From positions 3,590,343 to 3,627,209 of the forward strand of contig BFEA01000007.1 of NCBI GenBank assembly GCA_003427395.1: 36,867 bases of DNA. Direction: 5' to 3'. Below are positions 10,206 through 20,650 of this stretch, piece after piece. The first letter of the stretch is position 1, and every line of letters starts with the position of its first letter. Both the position numbers and the translations under genes were made by a program. The notes below the pieces were generated by a model. The model made no database searches, was not told the DNA's origin, and saw only the letters and a list, made by a program, of their open reading frames with translations. Origin of the DNA: Chara braunii (taxonomy: Eukaryota > Streptophyta > Charophyceae > Charales > Characeae).

Positions 10206-11270
10206 CGGCAGGACTTCGCCTCCCCCTGTGGGGATGCGGTTCGGGAGGTCGTCCCTATAATATCGTCGCCTGCCTAAGTCCTTTCTAGATCCTAAAATGC
10301 CCCAGATAAAGAGGGTGTCGATCCCCAGTCTCGGATTGGCTTATAGGCCTTATACTTGATTTCCCTCGAATATAAGGTGCGGGCTCAACTTGAGGGAGTT
10401 CTGTTTACTGCACCCTCGAGTAGGTATCCGAGCAACGGACCCCGCCCCCTAGTCAAAACCCAAAAATAAGAACCGCCCGCTCAGCGCATAGAGGAATGTG
10501 ATGGAAACCCTAACGAGTCACGAGGTATGCACATGTTTTTTTTTATCCTTCGCTTTTGATTTATTCCTAATTTTTATCAAATAATTACAAAAAAATAGCT
10601 TTAATTATTGGAAATTTCCGTCACTTGCCCCAAGCCTTCGGGAATGGACCAATAGGTTCACCCGAACCCAGGTTACTGCTGCTGCCCTTTCCCTTTTTCT
10701 CTTAGGGAATTTTCTCGTATTTTCTGAATATACATTAAGAAAAAAAAAATAGTTTGGATATTTTTTTTTTCTTAATTTATATGTAGTAAGGATCAATATA
10801 TATAAAATCCCGCCGAATTGAAGAACTTTTAGGGATAGGAGTAAAATTTTGAGAATTTAGTAAAATTTCGACAGCATTTCGCCTCCCCCCGTTGGGATGG
10901 GGTTTGGGCGAAGCCCTTAAACAGCGCTGTCGAAGGGAGAAAAACAAGTAGAATAATGAAAAAATGAAAAAACGATTTTTTACTCGATTTTTAATATTTT
11001 GTTAATTAACTAGGAAAAATTCAAAGAAAAAAAAGAATTTCGAAAAACTCTGAAAATGTTTCGGCAACAATTCCCCTCCCCCCGTTGGGATGGGGTTCGG
11101 GGAAGAAGTCCCTCGAATTATCAAAATGAGTAGGAATGGTAAAAGAGCAAATTTAGATATTTATTTTTAATTTTTATTAATTTGTATTAATTTAAATAAC
11201 AAAATTCAGATTAAAAAAAAAAATTCAGTAGCAATTTCCCTCCCCCCCGTTGGGATGGGGTTCAAGAGGT
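10206..11270 (+). repeat. Four dispersed copies of a CGGCAG...CCCCGTTGGGATGGGG motif
   Basis: Near-identical motifs occur at about 10,206, 10,868, 11,060 and 11,225. Each is CGGCA(G/A)-like, then TTCGCCTCCCCC or a variant, then GTTGGGATGGGGTTC. The C-run and G-run can pair as a hairpin. The last three are spaced about 165-190 bp apart in AT-rich DNA. Related shorter versions occur at 18.77-19.13 kb. There is no coding potential; this may be the untranslated leader of an LTR element. Confidence 0.75.
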
Positions 11271-11493
11271 TATCCATCGCTTAGGAAAAAGAAAAATAAA
11301 TGCAGTCAAAACCCTACGTACTTGAATTTATATTGATTTTTAGTATTTATTTTAATTTTTACTTATTTAATATAACAAAAATTCTCGAATTTAAAAATTT
11401 ATATCTTTACCGGATATATTCACACAAAAATTTTCCGCAACAATTTGGAAAGTTGAAGTTATAGATTAACACCATTAGCCCGATCCTCTCTAG

Positions 11494-11556
11494 ATTTGTA
11501 TTAGGGTTTTACCCTAATTAGGGTTTTTCCTGATTAGGGTTTTGGGTTTTGCGGGC
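11494..11556 (+). repeat. Degenerate telomere-like TTAGGG(TTT) repeats
   Basis: Several TTAGGGTTTT and CCCTAATTAGGG words are packed together, resembling the plant-type TTTAGGG repeat or telo-box. Because the units are irregular, this is an interstitial motif cluster and not a telomere. Confidence 0.6.
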
Positions 11557-11639
11557 GACCGCACGTGGACCGCAAACCCCATATCGGCGTAAGAAAGTTT
11601 TGGCTAGATTCTACTAGGTTTAGAGTAAATTCTTATCGG

Positions 11640-12125
11640 ATTACATTTTTTTTCCCCCTTTAAATTTAAATAAAATTGCAAAGAAAATCAATCTTTTTTT
11701 TCTTTTTTTTCTTTTTTTTCTTTTATTTTTCCTATCTATCGGAGCTTTCCGTTTCTACAAACGGTGTCCGTTTCCCCAGACCAAAGTCTCAAAATGTCGG
11801 GAAAAACAAACCGGGCAACTTTGCTCCAAGCGGTTGTCACCAGTGTCAGCTCCAATTTCCCACAATTAATAAAAAAAAGAAAACGAAGAATCTCGAAATA
11901 TTAATTAAAAAAATATGGAAAATTGAATATCCAAGTTTCTAGCCGTTAGAATTTTTCAGAAGAGGTCTCAAAATGTTCGCCTCGTCGAGAGGACGAACTT
12001 TGACCCTTGGGTGACTCGCCCAAAAACGTGCCGATCAGGAGATATCTTAAAAAAAATAAATTTCAAAATCACAAAAAAAACAAGAAAAATCAATTGATCA
12101 ACCTTTTCAAAGTCAATTAGTGTCT
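11640..12125. other. AT-rich, T-tract-rich non-coding stretch
   Basis: It includes T-runs broken by single C at 11,694-11,735 and further A/T-rich sequence. No gene is recognised. If the primer-binding site at 12,190 is real, this would be the start of the leader of that minus-strand element. Confidence 0.4.
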
Positions 12126-12189
12126 GGCTGATTAGCCAGCGCACCCCCATTGATTGGGGAAAGTCGTGGCCTTGGGGGTGCAATCCCCT

Positions 12190-12206
12190 CCCCGACAACG
12201 GCGCCA
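12190..12206 (-). promoter_or_regulatory. Primer-binding site complementary to tRNA-Asp
   Basis: Minus-strand sequence TGGCGCCGTTGTCGGGG matches the complement of the plant tRNA-Asp 3' end (as I recall it) at all but one position. This primer site is common in plant Tat/Athila-type Ty3/gypsy elements. Four bases away lies TGTGAGAAAAC (plus), which on the minus strand ends in CTCACA, a plausible LTR 3' end. Confidence 0.65.
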
Positions 12207-12210
12207 AGGT

Positions 12211-15180
12211 TGTGAGAAAACCCGGGGAGGGGTCACCTGTTGTCCGCTGAAGCCAAGGGCAACTGCATCTGTCACTCGCTTTGCCCGCTTCGAAGGTCCT
12301 CGACGAGCAGCAGGGTTGATAATGTTAACTTTCCTCGTCACGCTTCGCTTACATAGAAGGTCTTGACACAATCACATGAGCGCAAGAACACATTAAATTT
12401 TCTTAGCAAAATAAAATATATCCTCTTGTCAAATTGATCCGAAATTCTGGTTAGTACCATTGACTGATACTTTTCTTCCTTACTTCCTTTGATCCCTTCA
12501 GTCTGATCTGAGCTGCTTCGTCGCCCTGTTGTAGAGCAACGCCTCACTGAGTGCACGGGGATATATAATAATAATAATAAATAAAAAAAGCCAGATTTAT
12601 CCACGGTACATTATTACCAATTCAATCAACAGGCCGCTTCAAGAACATATATCCACTGGTAGATTAAAGAGCTTAAATCCCTCTCATTTCGTCAAGTCAT
12701 TCATAACCCTCAGTTTCAATGCAGTCCGTGTTTTGTATGCCTACCCTCTTTTCCTGATTCAGACGGTTTAAACAAGACGAGGAAAAGAGATCTTTCAAAA
12801 ACCTTGATTGTTGGAGTCTCGAGAGTCGGAACATGAGTTCGATTCTTAGGTGACCTTGCGAACATAAGTACAGTTTCAATACCACCTAAACGAGCGTGGC
12901 ATTCCACAGGCGTGACCCCTTGTAGCTTAGCAAGCCCCTCGACGACCCGCATACAAGCTCATCAAGCAGTGAACGCCAAACTTGTTTCTTAATATTATGT
13001 TCAGCCGAAGGTGATACCGCTCAGAACCTCAATTTAAGGAGGCCTGTTAAGAGTATTTCCCGATACAGCTAGCAACCCTGGTCTCTAGTAACCACCCATA
13101 AGCACACGGTAAGGCAATCCAAAAACTCAGTTCCAATTATTTGCACAGGAGAGATGTACGAATCACTTATCGGGCTCGGCTCGAGATACTCGATCGAGTG
13201 TAAACAAAAAGTCAATCCTTCTATCTGTTCTCTGTTAGGAAGTACCTGGTCGAATTTATGCACTCGATTCTAGCGAGGGTCGGATGCGGACTCTTCTTTC
13301 CCCCCCCTTACTCGCTCAATCATATACTCTCTCACTCTCTGATCTTATCAAAGTTCAATTTATGCAGAGCCAGGGGATGTGGTCATAAGCAAAAGGTTTC
13401 GCTATGTGACCTTCTCTTGTGCCTCTGCCTCGATCTTGTTCTCTCTCTCCTCCTCGTTGTCCCCTGACCCCAGTTCGCCTCCACTGTTTCCCGCTTCGCA
13501 TTTCCCCTTTTCCCTCGCGTTTTCACTGTTTCTTTTAACTTTGGTTTCCCTTCCCACTTCGTCATAAACTCGCTCAGTTCGCACAGATGCCCCCTGCACA
13601 ACTAGCGTCCTTCCTTCCTAGCAACAAGCCCCCATTGTTTATTCGCTTGGGCTCCCTGTGATGGCAGGTACTCCTCCTCTCATAGTCCCTCCCCCTTCCT
13701 CTCTTTCTCTCTCTCTCTCTCATGTATGCGTAGGTCGGTCAACCCTCCCCAACTCTTTGCACCAGAACAATACACCCATTGAGATCAGCGCGAACAAAAT
13801 CGCGAGCGTCGACGAAACGAGTCCCACTCTTACTCTAACCTCCCTTCGTTTCTCGTTTGAGTTTGCGGACCAACAGTAGTTTTCGAGTAAACGTACCTGG
13901 ACGCACAGGCATCAGTTACTTGGCTTAGGAACCAAAGTCATGGCTGAATCCGTCACAAGCTAGTCTGACCGGTTCAACAGGTATCGCCATCTCTGAATTT
14001 TATTCAGTTCATTCCCCTCCTCGCCTTCATCCCATCGTTGGCACGCAACTCTTTGCTAACGGCAGCGTACACGGGCAGGCACTCATGCGTTCCCCAAGCA
14101 GTATGCCACCAGTTCTAGCAGTTAACGTCTGAGCACGAGAGGACCGGTTCCCGGAGCTCCTGCTAGTCTTCCCGAGAACAGATAGCACCTGGATCGTTGA
14201 GTACACATCTTCGTGTTCGCACAGTTAGTTAGCCACTCTCTGTCCACTAACTGTTCGCTCCTGCAATGAGAAGCATCCAAGACTAAACGGAGGCACAAGC
14301 GTCGACTGTCACTTCTCTCGTTACCCCTCGCCTTCGCCGCTCTTCGCCTCTCCCTTATCGCGAGCAAGTATACCAACGCGCCTCAGGAGTTGAGTATACC
14401 AGGCGCTTGGCTAATCTCCACACCCTTCTCCCTGCCTGCCGCTGACACCGTCTCATCCATTCGGTCGTTGTTGAGAGGGCGTCTGCATTGCGTACACCAT
14501 GCATGCAAAATGCCTTCTCCTACTATTACGACGAATCTCGCCCAGAACAGCTCACCAGCGTCCGCCCGTTCATCGGGCGCCTTCCCGCTCCTCTCTGAGT
14601 CTCCTCCTCCAATGCCTCCTCTCTCTCCACCGAGCTTGTCCAAGAGCGAGCTATAGTTCCCTGACTCGCTGTAATCACCTCCCCACTGTGTCTCTACCTT
14701 CAATGCTTGTGCTCCATCCGGGTGGTGTTCCGACTGGGCAGCACGCGAGCGGCCGTGAGCTGAGTACGCCGTGCGCCCAGAAGGCTCGTTCCCCCCTCTC
14801 CGATAGTCTTCGAGTCACCCCTCTCGCTGTGAACGGGCACTCACCCGGCAAACTCCGGTGGACTGGGTACACCTCGCCCGATGAATGAACAATCCCTCTC
14901 CCCATCTGTTCCCGTTTTCTCCGTTGGTTTGGCTATTTGTGTTCTGAAGCGTCGACCGTGCTCTCTCCTGAACGGAAGGTACCTGCAAAGCCAGACCCAC
15001 AAGCCCAGAACAACGGTGTGATCGGCGCGGTGGAGCCCGAGCAAAACTCAGCGGAACCAACCACAGGGCCTGCAGTGGCACCGAACCAGTTCCAGTACTA
15101 GGAGCTCGGGCCATAGACCCTCCGTTCCTACCCGTGACTCAGCACAGTTGAGTTAAGAGTCATACCATTAGACCGCCGTA
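12211..15180 (-). other. Putative 5' LTR side of the tRNA-Asp-primed element; no gene
   Basis: The inner LTR edge is at 12,211 (TG on plus, CA on minus). The outer edge cannot be fixed without a second LTR copy. The stretch has a few short frames, C/T-rich runs around 13.4-13.7 kb and a short (AAT)n run near 12,567, but no recognisable protein. At 15,120-15,175 the minus strand has a weak tRNA-like A-box word (GTCTAATGGTATGACTC) with no B box. Confidence 0.35.
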
Positions 15181-15189
15181 TCCAGATAA

Positions 15190-15990
15190 ATTGTATCGCG
15201 CCTGCAGCCGAACCTGTAAACAGTACCATAGATCATGGAGCAAAATCGTACCAATCAGCACAAGCGTCGTGCCTGCGTCATCCAGTTGTCACACCGGTCC
15301 CCAGACCACACATCGAGCTAGTTGTCGTATGGGGAAAAAAACAGGGTGCAATGTTCTGTCCCAATATCAGACGAGTGTTGTTCCAATCCCGAGCCTGAGA
15401 TCATTCCAAAACAATAGAGTAGTGTGGCAACAAACCGACACTAAGTAAGCCTTGCGACAAAGTAGTGTACTGCAGTAGCCCCGAATTGAACCGGAGCCCC
15501 ACATCAAGAATTACCAACGTCGAGCCGTCGAGTACCGTGCCTGCTCCAAACTGGTAACCCCATGTCACTGTACCAATTGTTGCACCCATCATCCCAAACA
15601 TCGAACCGCAGTAGCCTGCACCAGTGTTATCCCAGTAACCGTACCGTCCCTGTACCGAACCAGCGCACCGTGTCATGTCCAAACCCGTGAACCGTGTTTG
15701 TTCCAACCCAAAGTTCCGGTCTGTTCCGATCCAGCCGCTGTACCACTTGTGCAAAGTACCGTACCGTGTTGCAATGTCAATACCAAACAAATAACTGTGT
15801 TGTATCACCCCCCCTCCGTGCTAATGTACAACGCTCATCCCGAACCAGCGTCTATTTCAATACAGTAGTGTCGCGCAGCCCGTCTCTTAGTAGCGTCGGT
15901 AGCAGCACCGAACCAACCGTGTCGTCATATACCAAAATCGGTCCGGTGCACTCCACAACATCCGGGCCATAATCGAGGATAGCAATCAGA
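15190..15990. repeat. Degenerate minisatellite-like region
   Basis: Diverged short words recur many times (ACCGTACC, CCGAACC, AGTAC, GTGTTGTACC). On the minus strand the frame at 15,808-15,401 reads as Gly/Tyr/Thr-rich sequence with no stop, probably because the repeats lack stops and not because it is a gene. Confidence 0.45.
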
Positions 15991-16039
15991 CCAATCAGAG
16001 GAAACCAAGCGTAGGTTCGTAATTATCGGGACTCACACG

Positions 16040-17450
16040 GATCAATAGGCCCGGGGTAAAACAAATAATTCCTTGCAAAAATCAATCAAAAATAAATTAT
16101 GGCAAAAATTGATCGACTAATAATTCTTCATTTGTTTTCTCTTCCTTTTGTTATTTCTAATTCTTTCGTGCATTATTAAATCTGTCATCTGAATAAATAA
16201 AAATTGAGGACAGTCCTATTAGGGATAAATTATGAGAGAATTTAATTAAATAGCAAATATCCCTTCATTTTTTTCTTTTTTTGAATTTTAATTTTTTTTC
16301 TTAGTTTTAATTTGGTTATTAAAATTGGGGAAAATCGAGAGCTCAGTTACTCGTCAGTTGGCCAGTGTAAAAGAAGCGCGCCGAGGCCTAGCACCGTATC
16401 TCCGCTCCGCGGCCGACCGCTTCGGGAACAGCCTCGGAACGAACAAAAATAATAGGTCATAGGCACGACAGGCGCGGTCGTTCCTCTTGTTGATTTCAAG
16501 GGTCAGTTTTAATAGTCAATGGGGGAAACTTTAGGGATCTTTTTCCAACCCCTAATTTTTCCCGATGACTCTGATGAAAGTCCTGGTCGATTCCCCTCTA
16601 GGCACTTAATCCAAGGCCCAATCTGTTGTATTTCGGGTGGCCGATTGGTCTGCGGCCGCCCGACAACGTTGCAAAGGCCGAAAACACTAGATAATAGGTG
16701 GGCGGTCTCCTTTCCCTTCCCTCTACGTCCTCCTCCAACTCCTTTTGGAAATGTACGTCGTTATGTTTTTTTTTTGTTTTTTTTTTTCTCTCTTTCATTT
16801 CTAATGAATCCAAGTTGCTTTTCAGATTCCCTACCCGCACAACGTACGTGCACATGACTACTGTTTGCACCTTATGTGACAGTACGTCGTCATCCACCTC
16901 CGTTGTGTTCCGATCTTCTCGTCCCTCGTCCTCCTCATGCTCCTAGTGCTTCTTACCTTCCCGTCGTACCTCCCCAACTGCTCATTCTGCCTTGCCCTCC
17001 TTTTTCCTTCTCCTCGTCTGTCGTGCTCGCCCTCATAGTCCTTCCGTGTGCTTTTCTCTCCACTGCTCGTCTTATTTCCCCTTTGGTTTCCTCTTCCTCC
17101 TCCTCCTCCTCCTTACCCCTCCTCCCCTACCTATCGCCTGTCCTTCCTCCTCCTAAAGATTGCCTGTTTTCCTCAAATACAACCGAGGTTTTCTAAAGTG
17201 TACTTTCCTTTTGTTTTTTTTTTCACGTATTTTTTTTTCCCGATATTTTAGTCCGGGTTTTAACTAATCTAGCCATAAGTTGTTAGGGATTTGCCAAAAG
17301 AATGTGTAGAATAGTAATTAGTATGTTCGACAGTTATCGAGCACTTGTGATAGGACGACTCGTAACTGACGCGCTGATTGATTTATTGATTTTTACAGTT
17401 TTTTTTTCTTTTTCGATTTATGCGTCTCATCCTTGCGCAGCAGCCTGATT
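16040..17450. other. AT-rich then pyrimidine-rich DNA without a gene
   Basis: 16,040-16,340 is AT-rich. 16,690-17,180 is C/T-rich, with TCC repeats giving Ser/Pro/Leu-rich frames. 17,190-17,420 is T-rich. I recognise no gene, promoter or element end here. Confidence 0.45.
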
Positions 17451-17452
17451 CC

Positions 17453-17590
17453 GAGAAAAAAAAAAAAAAAAAAAAAAGAACGACGAGTGGCTCCTTTCAT
17501 TATAGGGGCAGTTCGCTATAGTGGGCCGCCAATTTGTGTCGTAGCTGTGTCGTGGCTCCTTTCGTTGTTGGGGCAGTTCGCTATACTGGA
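17453..17590. repeat. Poly-A run and two-copy duplication
   Basis: An A-run (about 17,455-17,477) is followed by two near-copies of a 39-bp unit: GTGGCTCCTTTCATTATAGG (from 17,487) and GTGGCTCCTTTCGTTGTTGG (from 17,552). Each continues GGCAGTTCGCTATA. Confidence 0.8.
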
Positions 17591-17698
17591 GGAGGCACCA
17601 CTACTATCGATATGTGCAAAACGAGATGGAATCTTCCACTAGAGCATGTAATAAAGATGCACTATCATTCAGAGATCATAACCTAACCGCCCATTAAA

Positions 17699-17701
<3 letters not shown>

Positions 17702-17771
<70 letters not shown>
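17702..17771. repeat. (GA)n microsatellite
   Basis: About 70 bp of uninterrupted GA lies immediately 5' of a SINE-like copy. Confidence 0.98.
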
Positions 17772-17775
<4 letters not shown>

Positions 17776-17922
17776 CCATCGATTGCAATTGCCCAGGGAA
17801 CAGGTAAGTCTCCAACCCTCGTTTCTGGCCTCACGCTACTCTATCGCTAGGATGACCAAATCGAATGAATCTTCCGCCAAAATATGGAAATATACACACC
17901 TTTTTTTTTTTCCATATTCGCT
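17771..17922 (+). mobile_element. SINE-like short repeat, copy 1
   Basis: It runs from ATCGATTGCAATTGCCCAGG through AACAGGTAAGTCTCCAACCC, GGCCTCACGCTAC and AGGATGACCAAATCGAATGA to GGAAATATACAC and a T-run. It is nearly the same as the copy at 18,150 and the reverse of the copy at 36,736-36,867. The better-preserved relative there has tRNA-like A- and B-box words, suggesting a tRNA-derived SINE. Confidence 0.5.
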
Positions 17923-18033
17923 ATACACTAAAAAAAAGCATGACTATACCAGACTGTTTCGTCAGACTTTCACCGACTCATCAGGAGGTTGAACCCCGAC
18001 AGTCTGCGCATGATGCATTTGACTGATGGAGAG

Positions 18034-18082
18034 NNNNNNNNNNNNNNNNNNNNNNNNNNNNNNNNNNNNNNNNNNNNNNNNN
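18034..18082. other. Assembly gap (49 N)
   Basis: 49 consecutive N lie within a (GA)n microsatellite. The true length here is unknown. Confidence 1.

Positions 18083-18151
<69 letters not shown>
18083..18151. repeat. (GA)n microsatellite after the gap
   Basis: About 69 bp of GA continues from the gap to the second SINE-like copy. The pair GA run plus SINE is thus duplicated. Confidence 0.98.
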
Positions 18152-18155
<4 letters not shown>

Positions 18156-18290
18156 CTATCGACTGCAACTGCCTGGGGAACAGTTAAGTCTCCAACCCTC
18201 GCTTCTGGCCTCACATTACTCTATCACTAGGATGAGCAAAATCGAATGCATCTTCCACTAGAATATGGAAATATACACCGTTTTTTTTTT
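18150..18290 (+). mobile_element. SINE-like short repeat, copy 2
   Basis: It has the same order of words as copy 1: ATCGACTGCAACTGCCTGGG, AACAGTTAAGTCTCCAACCC, GGCCTCACATTAC, AGGATGAGCAAAATCGAATG, GGAAATATACACC, T-run. It follows (GA)n just as copy 1 does. Confidence 0.5.
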
Positions 18291-18770
18291 TCTGTGTGTG
18301 TGTAAACATGGCGGGAGGTGGAGAAAAAGGTGGCGAAAGAGATGGGTTATGGCGTGGGGATAGGGGACCACTGGTGAGAGGGAGGGGACCGAGGGAGCGG
18401 AGTGGGTAATCGTGAGTCAACTTACTCCGTGACCAGCGGGTCGCGCATGAGATGGTGGAGCGAATCCTCTTAAAGGGAGAGACGTCGTTCGGGTCCAGGG
18501 TGTCCGACGGGAGGAAGCGGATGAGGAGGGTGGTTAGGAGAACCCTAAACCTTAGAAAAACCCTAAGAAAATCCTAACCAGGATTTTGATGGTTAACGTA
18601 GGGTAACGGGAACTTAATCAAGAAAAAAAAGATAGTAACCATGGAGGGGAGGGGGAGAGAAAATAAAATAAATAGTGAAATTTCGGGATAAAAATAAAAA
18701 TAAATAAATAATAAAAATAAATAAATAAAGAAAGAAGCAAAAGGTGAGAAGAGAAAAAATATTTATTTTT
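18290..18770. other. Non-coding DNA with telo-box-like words and AT-rich repeats
   Basis: GA/GG-rich sequence is followed by CCCTAAACC and ACCCTAAG words near 18,541-18,580 and (AAAT)n runs at 18,660-18,730. It resembles the 10.2-11.6 kb region in combining telomere-like words with the motif below. Confidence 0.45.
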
Positions 18771-18773
18771 TTG

Positions 18774-19135
18774 AAAATTTTGGCAACATTTTCTTACCCC
18801 AATGGGGTCACAAAGGTGCAAAGAGGAAGGAGAGGCTAAGAGAAGCACACTAAGTTTTATAATGCCGCAAATTATAATTTTCAGAAAAATAAATAAATAA
18901 ATAAATAAATGAGGAGGTGAGGAAAAACTAAGTGTTGGAGTTTTTCAAAAATTTCGGCAGCATTTCGCTACCCCCATGGGGTCGAAGTGTGCCGCCAAGA
19001 AGAAAGGCTAAGGAAAATGAGAAGATTTTGTCAGCACTTCGCTACCCCCAAGGGGTCAAAATGTGTTGAAAAAGACTAAGTATGAAAAAAAAAAAAAAAA
19101 AAAACAGAAAATTTCGAAAGCACTGCGTTGCCGCA
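18774..19135 (+). repeat. Short variants of the CGGCAG/CCCC-GGGG hairpin motif
   Basis: Copies occur at about 18,777 (TTGGCAACATTTTCTTACCC), 18,952 (TTTCGGCAGCATTTCGCTAC), 19,028 (TTTTGTCAGCACTTCGCTAC), and a weak copy near 19,109. Each full copy is followed by CCCC(A/C)A(T/A)GGGG. They have the same orientation as the copies at 10.2-11.3 kb but a shorter G-run. Confidence 0.65.
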
Positions 19136-19219
19136 AAGAAATTCGAATTTTCATTATAAAAAAAAAAAAAAAAAATTAAATGAAAGAAAAAGACAAAAAA
19201 AAAAAAAAAAAAAAAATTC

Positions 19220-19571
19220 GAAGTTAGGGGGGGGGGGGGATGAAAGAGTGATGAAGAAAGAGAGAAATAGGTGAGAGAGAGAGAAAGAGTGAAATGGGAG
19301 ATAGGGGAGATGATGGGGTTGTAGTTGGGGGGAAAGAGGGAGAGGAGGGTGGTAGAATGAGAGAGAGGGATATGGAAAAGGTGGAGAGGAGTAGATGAGA
19401 TTACTAGAAGATGATGAGTGGGGAGGAGAGGAGAGAAAAAAGGTTGTGGAAGATGAGTGAAGAGGGAGGTAGGAGGAGGGACTAGTGGTAGGGTTAGAAA
19501 GGATGATAAGATGACAGGGGGGAGAGAAAAGGGGTTGGGGGAGAGTAGGTTAGTGGGTAGGATGGTGATAT
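19220..19571. repeat. Nearly cytosine-free purine-rich tract
   Basis: 352 bases contain only three C (19,404, 19,482 and 19,515). The tract starts with a run of about 13 G and is rich in GGAGAG, GGGAG and GATGA words. Reverse-strand frames give Ser/Pro/Leu/Phe-rich low-complexity sequence, so I do not call a gene. It could form triplex or G-quadruplex structures. Confidence 0.85.
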
Positions 19572-19639
19572 CAAGCTCTTGGGTGGCCAAGAGTGGAGCA
19601 CTACCAAGATCCACAAGATCTTGGCCTTCAAGAGATTGT

Positions 19640-20060
19640 TAGTCTGATGTTACTGCAAAAAAAAAAAATCTGGGGTGGGTTGAGATCTTGATCAGCCACC
19701 CAGATGTCACTGTAGTGCAGCCCCCTAGCCAGGGGGATCTTCAAGATCCACAGCAAGCTGCCACGTCGCACTCCAGATAGGCACCAGATATTAACCACGT
19801 GCGCATGCAGCAGCACCCACGACCACCCCGGGGGGAGGCGGCAAATAGTTGTCTTGCCGCACGCTACTTGTCGCTTGTCGACAGAAAGGGGGGTTGGGGT
19901 AAATAGTTCTCGTGGCACTTCTTCAACACCAGCGAGCCATAATATCAACTCACATTGTGGCTTTGGCCAGTGTGTTAAGGCATTGGCCACGCACGTGCAT
20001 GAGTGGCAGCTACCTAGGCTCAAACCCTGGCAGCAACAACATCCCGGATCTTAGTAATGA
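19640..20060 (+). mobile_element. Possible tRNA-derived SINE head
   Basis: The stretch TGGCCAGTGTGTTAAGGC (about 19,965) resembles a pol III A box. GGCTCAAACCCTGG (about 20,018) resembles a B box, about 50 bp downstream, followed by GGCAGCAACAAC. The upstream part includes a short A-run at 19,657. No target duplication could be found by eye, so the limits are approximate. Confidence 0.3.
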
Positions 20061-20313
20061 TACATAATCCGGGAGCGGGGCGGGGCGTGTCAGTGTGGGC
20101 GTGTGTGCGACAGCCTTGGCCTTGGCGCTTGCACGCACGAGTAGTGGCGGCAGTCTCTTTCTTCGTCACGTGTCAGCCGCTCCACGCTGCTGCTTTTTTT
20201 CGTTGTTTTTTCGCCCTCTCCGCCCTGAAAAACCCTGAAAATCCCGCTATTGGGATTACAACAATTTCCCTTTGTTACGGGAGAGAGGGCGGGTTGGAGC
20301 GGGGACCGTTCCC

Positions 20314-20325
20314 GCTCTGATACCA
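20314..20325 (-). promoter_or_regulatory. Primer-binding site complementary to initiator tRNA-Met
   Basis: The minus strand reads TGGTATCAGAGC, the classic plant LTR-retrotransposon primer site. One base away on plus is TGTGACGGACCC, so the LTR ends in ...GTCACA on the minus strand. Confidence 0.8.
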
Positions 20326-20326
20326 G

Positions 20327-20650
20327 TGTGACGGACCCGCCGGGATGGCGGTCTGTCAGGATCAACACGGTGGGTGGAGGAAGGAGGAGATGAAGATGGA
20401 TATGGAAGGGACAACACAGTTTCGGCGCAGACTCAACACCCACGTACTCCAAAATGTGCAAACACAGAATGAACTAGAATACAAACTGCAGTTGGGGTAT
20501 ACCCCTAGCAAACTGATTGGACTGGACTGGACTGGCCTCGTACCGACAGTGGTATTGGGCAGGGCTGGACCGGACTGAAACAGTACACTACTTGTGGGTT
20601 CATGCCACGGCCTGGTCCCACAGGCCGAACTGGCAAATAGCCGAATAGGC
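20327..20650 (-). repeat. LTR (3' part) of an initiator-Met-primed retroelement
   Basis: It starts (plus) TGTGACGGACCCGCCGGGAT and is homologous, in inverted orientation, to 34,980-35,345. Shared words are GGGATGGCGGTC, CGCAGACTCAA, TACTCCAAA-TGTGCAAA, ACTGGACTGG, GTACCGACAGTGGTA and CCACGGCCTGGTCC. The outer end is not determined. No gag or pol is found on the inner side (below 20,314), so the element is truncated. Confidence 0.6.

Noticed and set aside
15120-15180. A possible tRNA on the minus strand (GTCTAATGGTATGACTC)
   Set aside because: It is only A-box-like; no B box, T-arm or acceptor pairing was found.
19042-19614. A 190-codon minus-strand frame
   Set aside because: It is the complement of a C-free purine tract, giving Ser/Pro/Leu/Phe low complexity.
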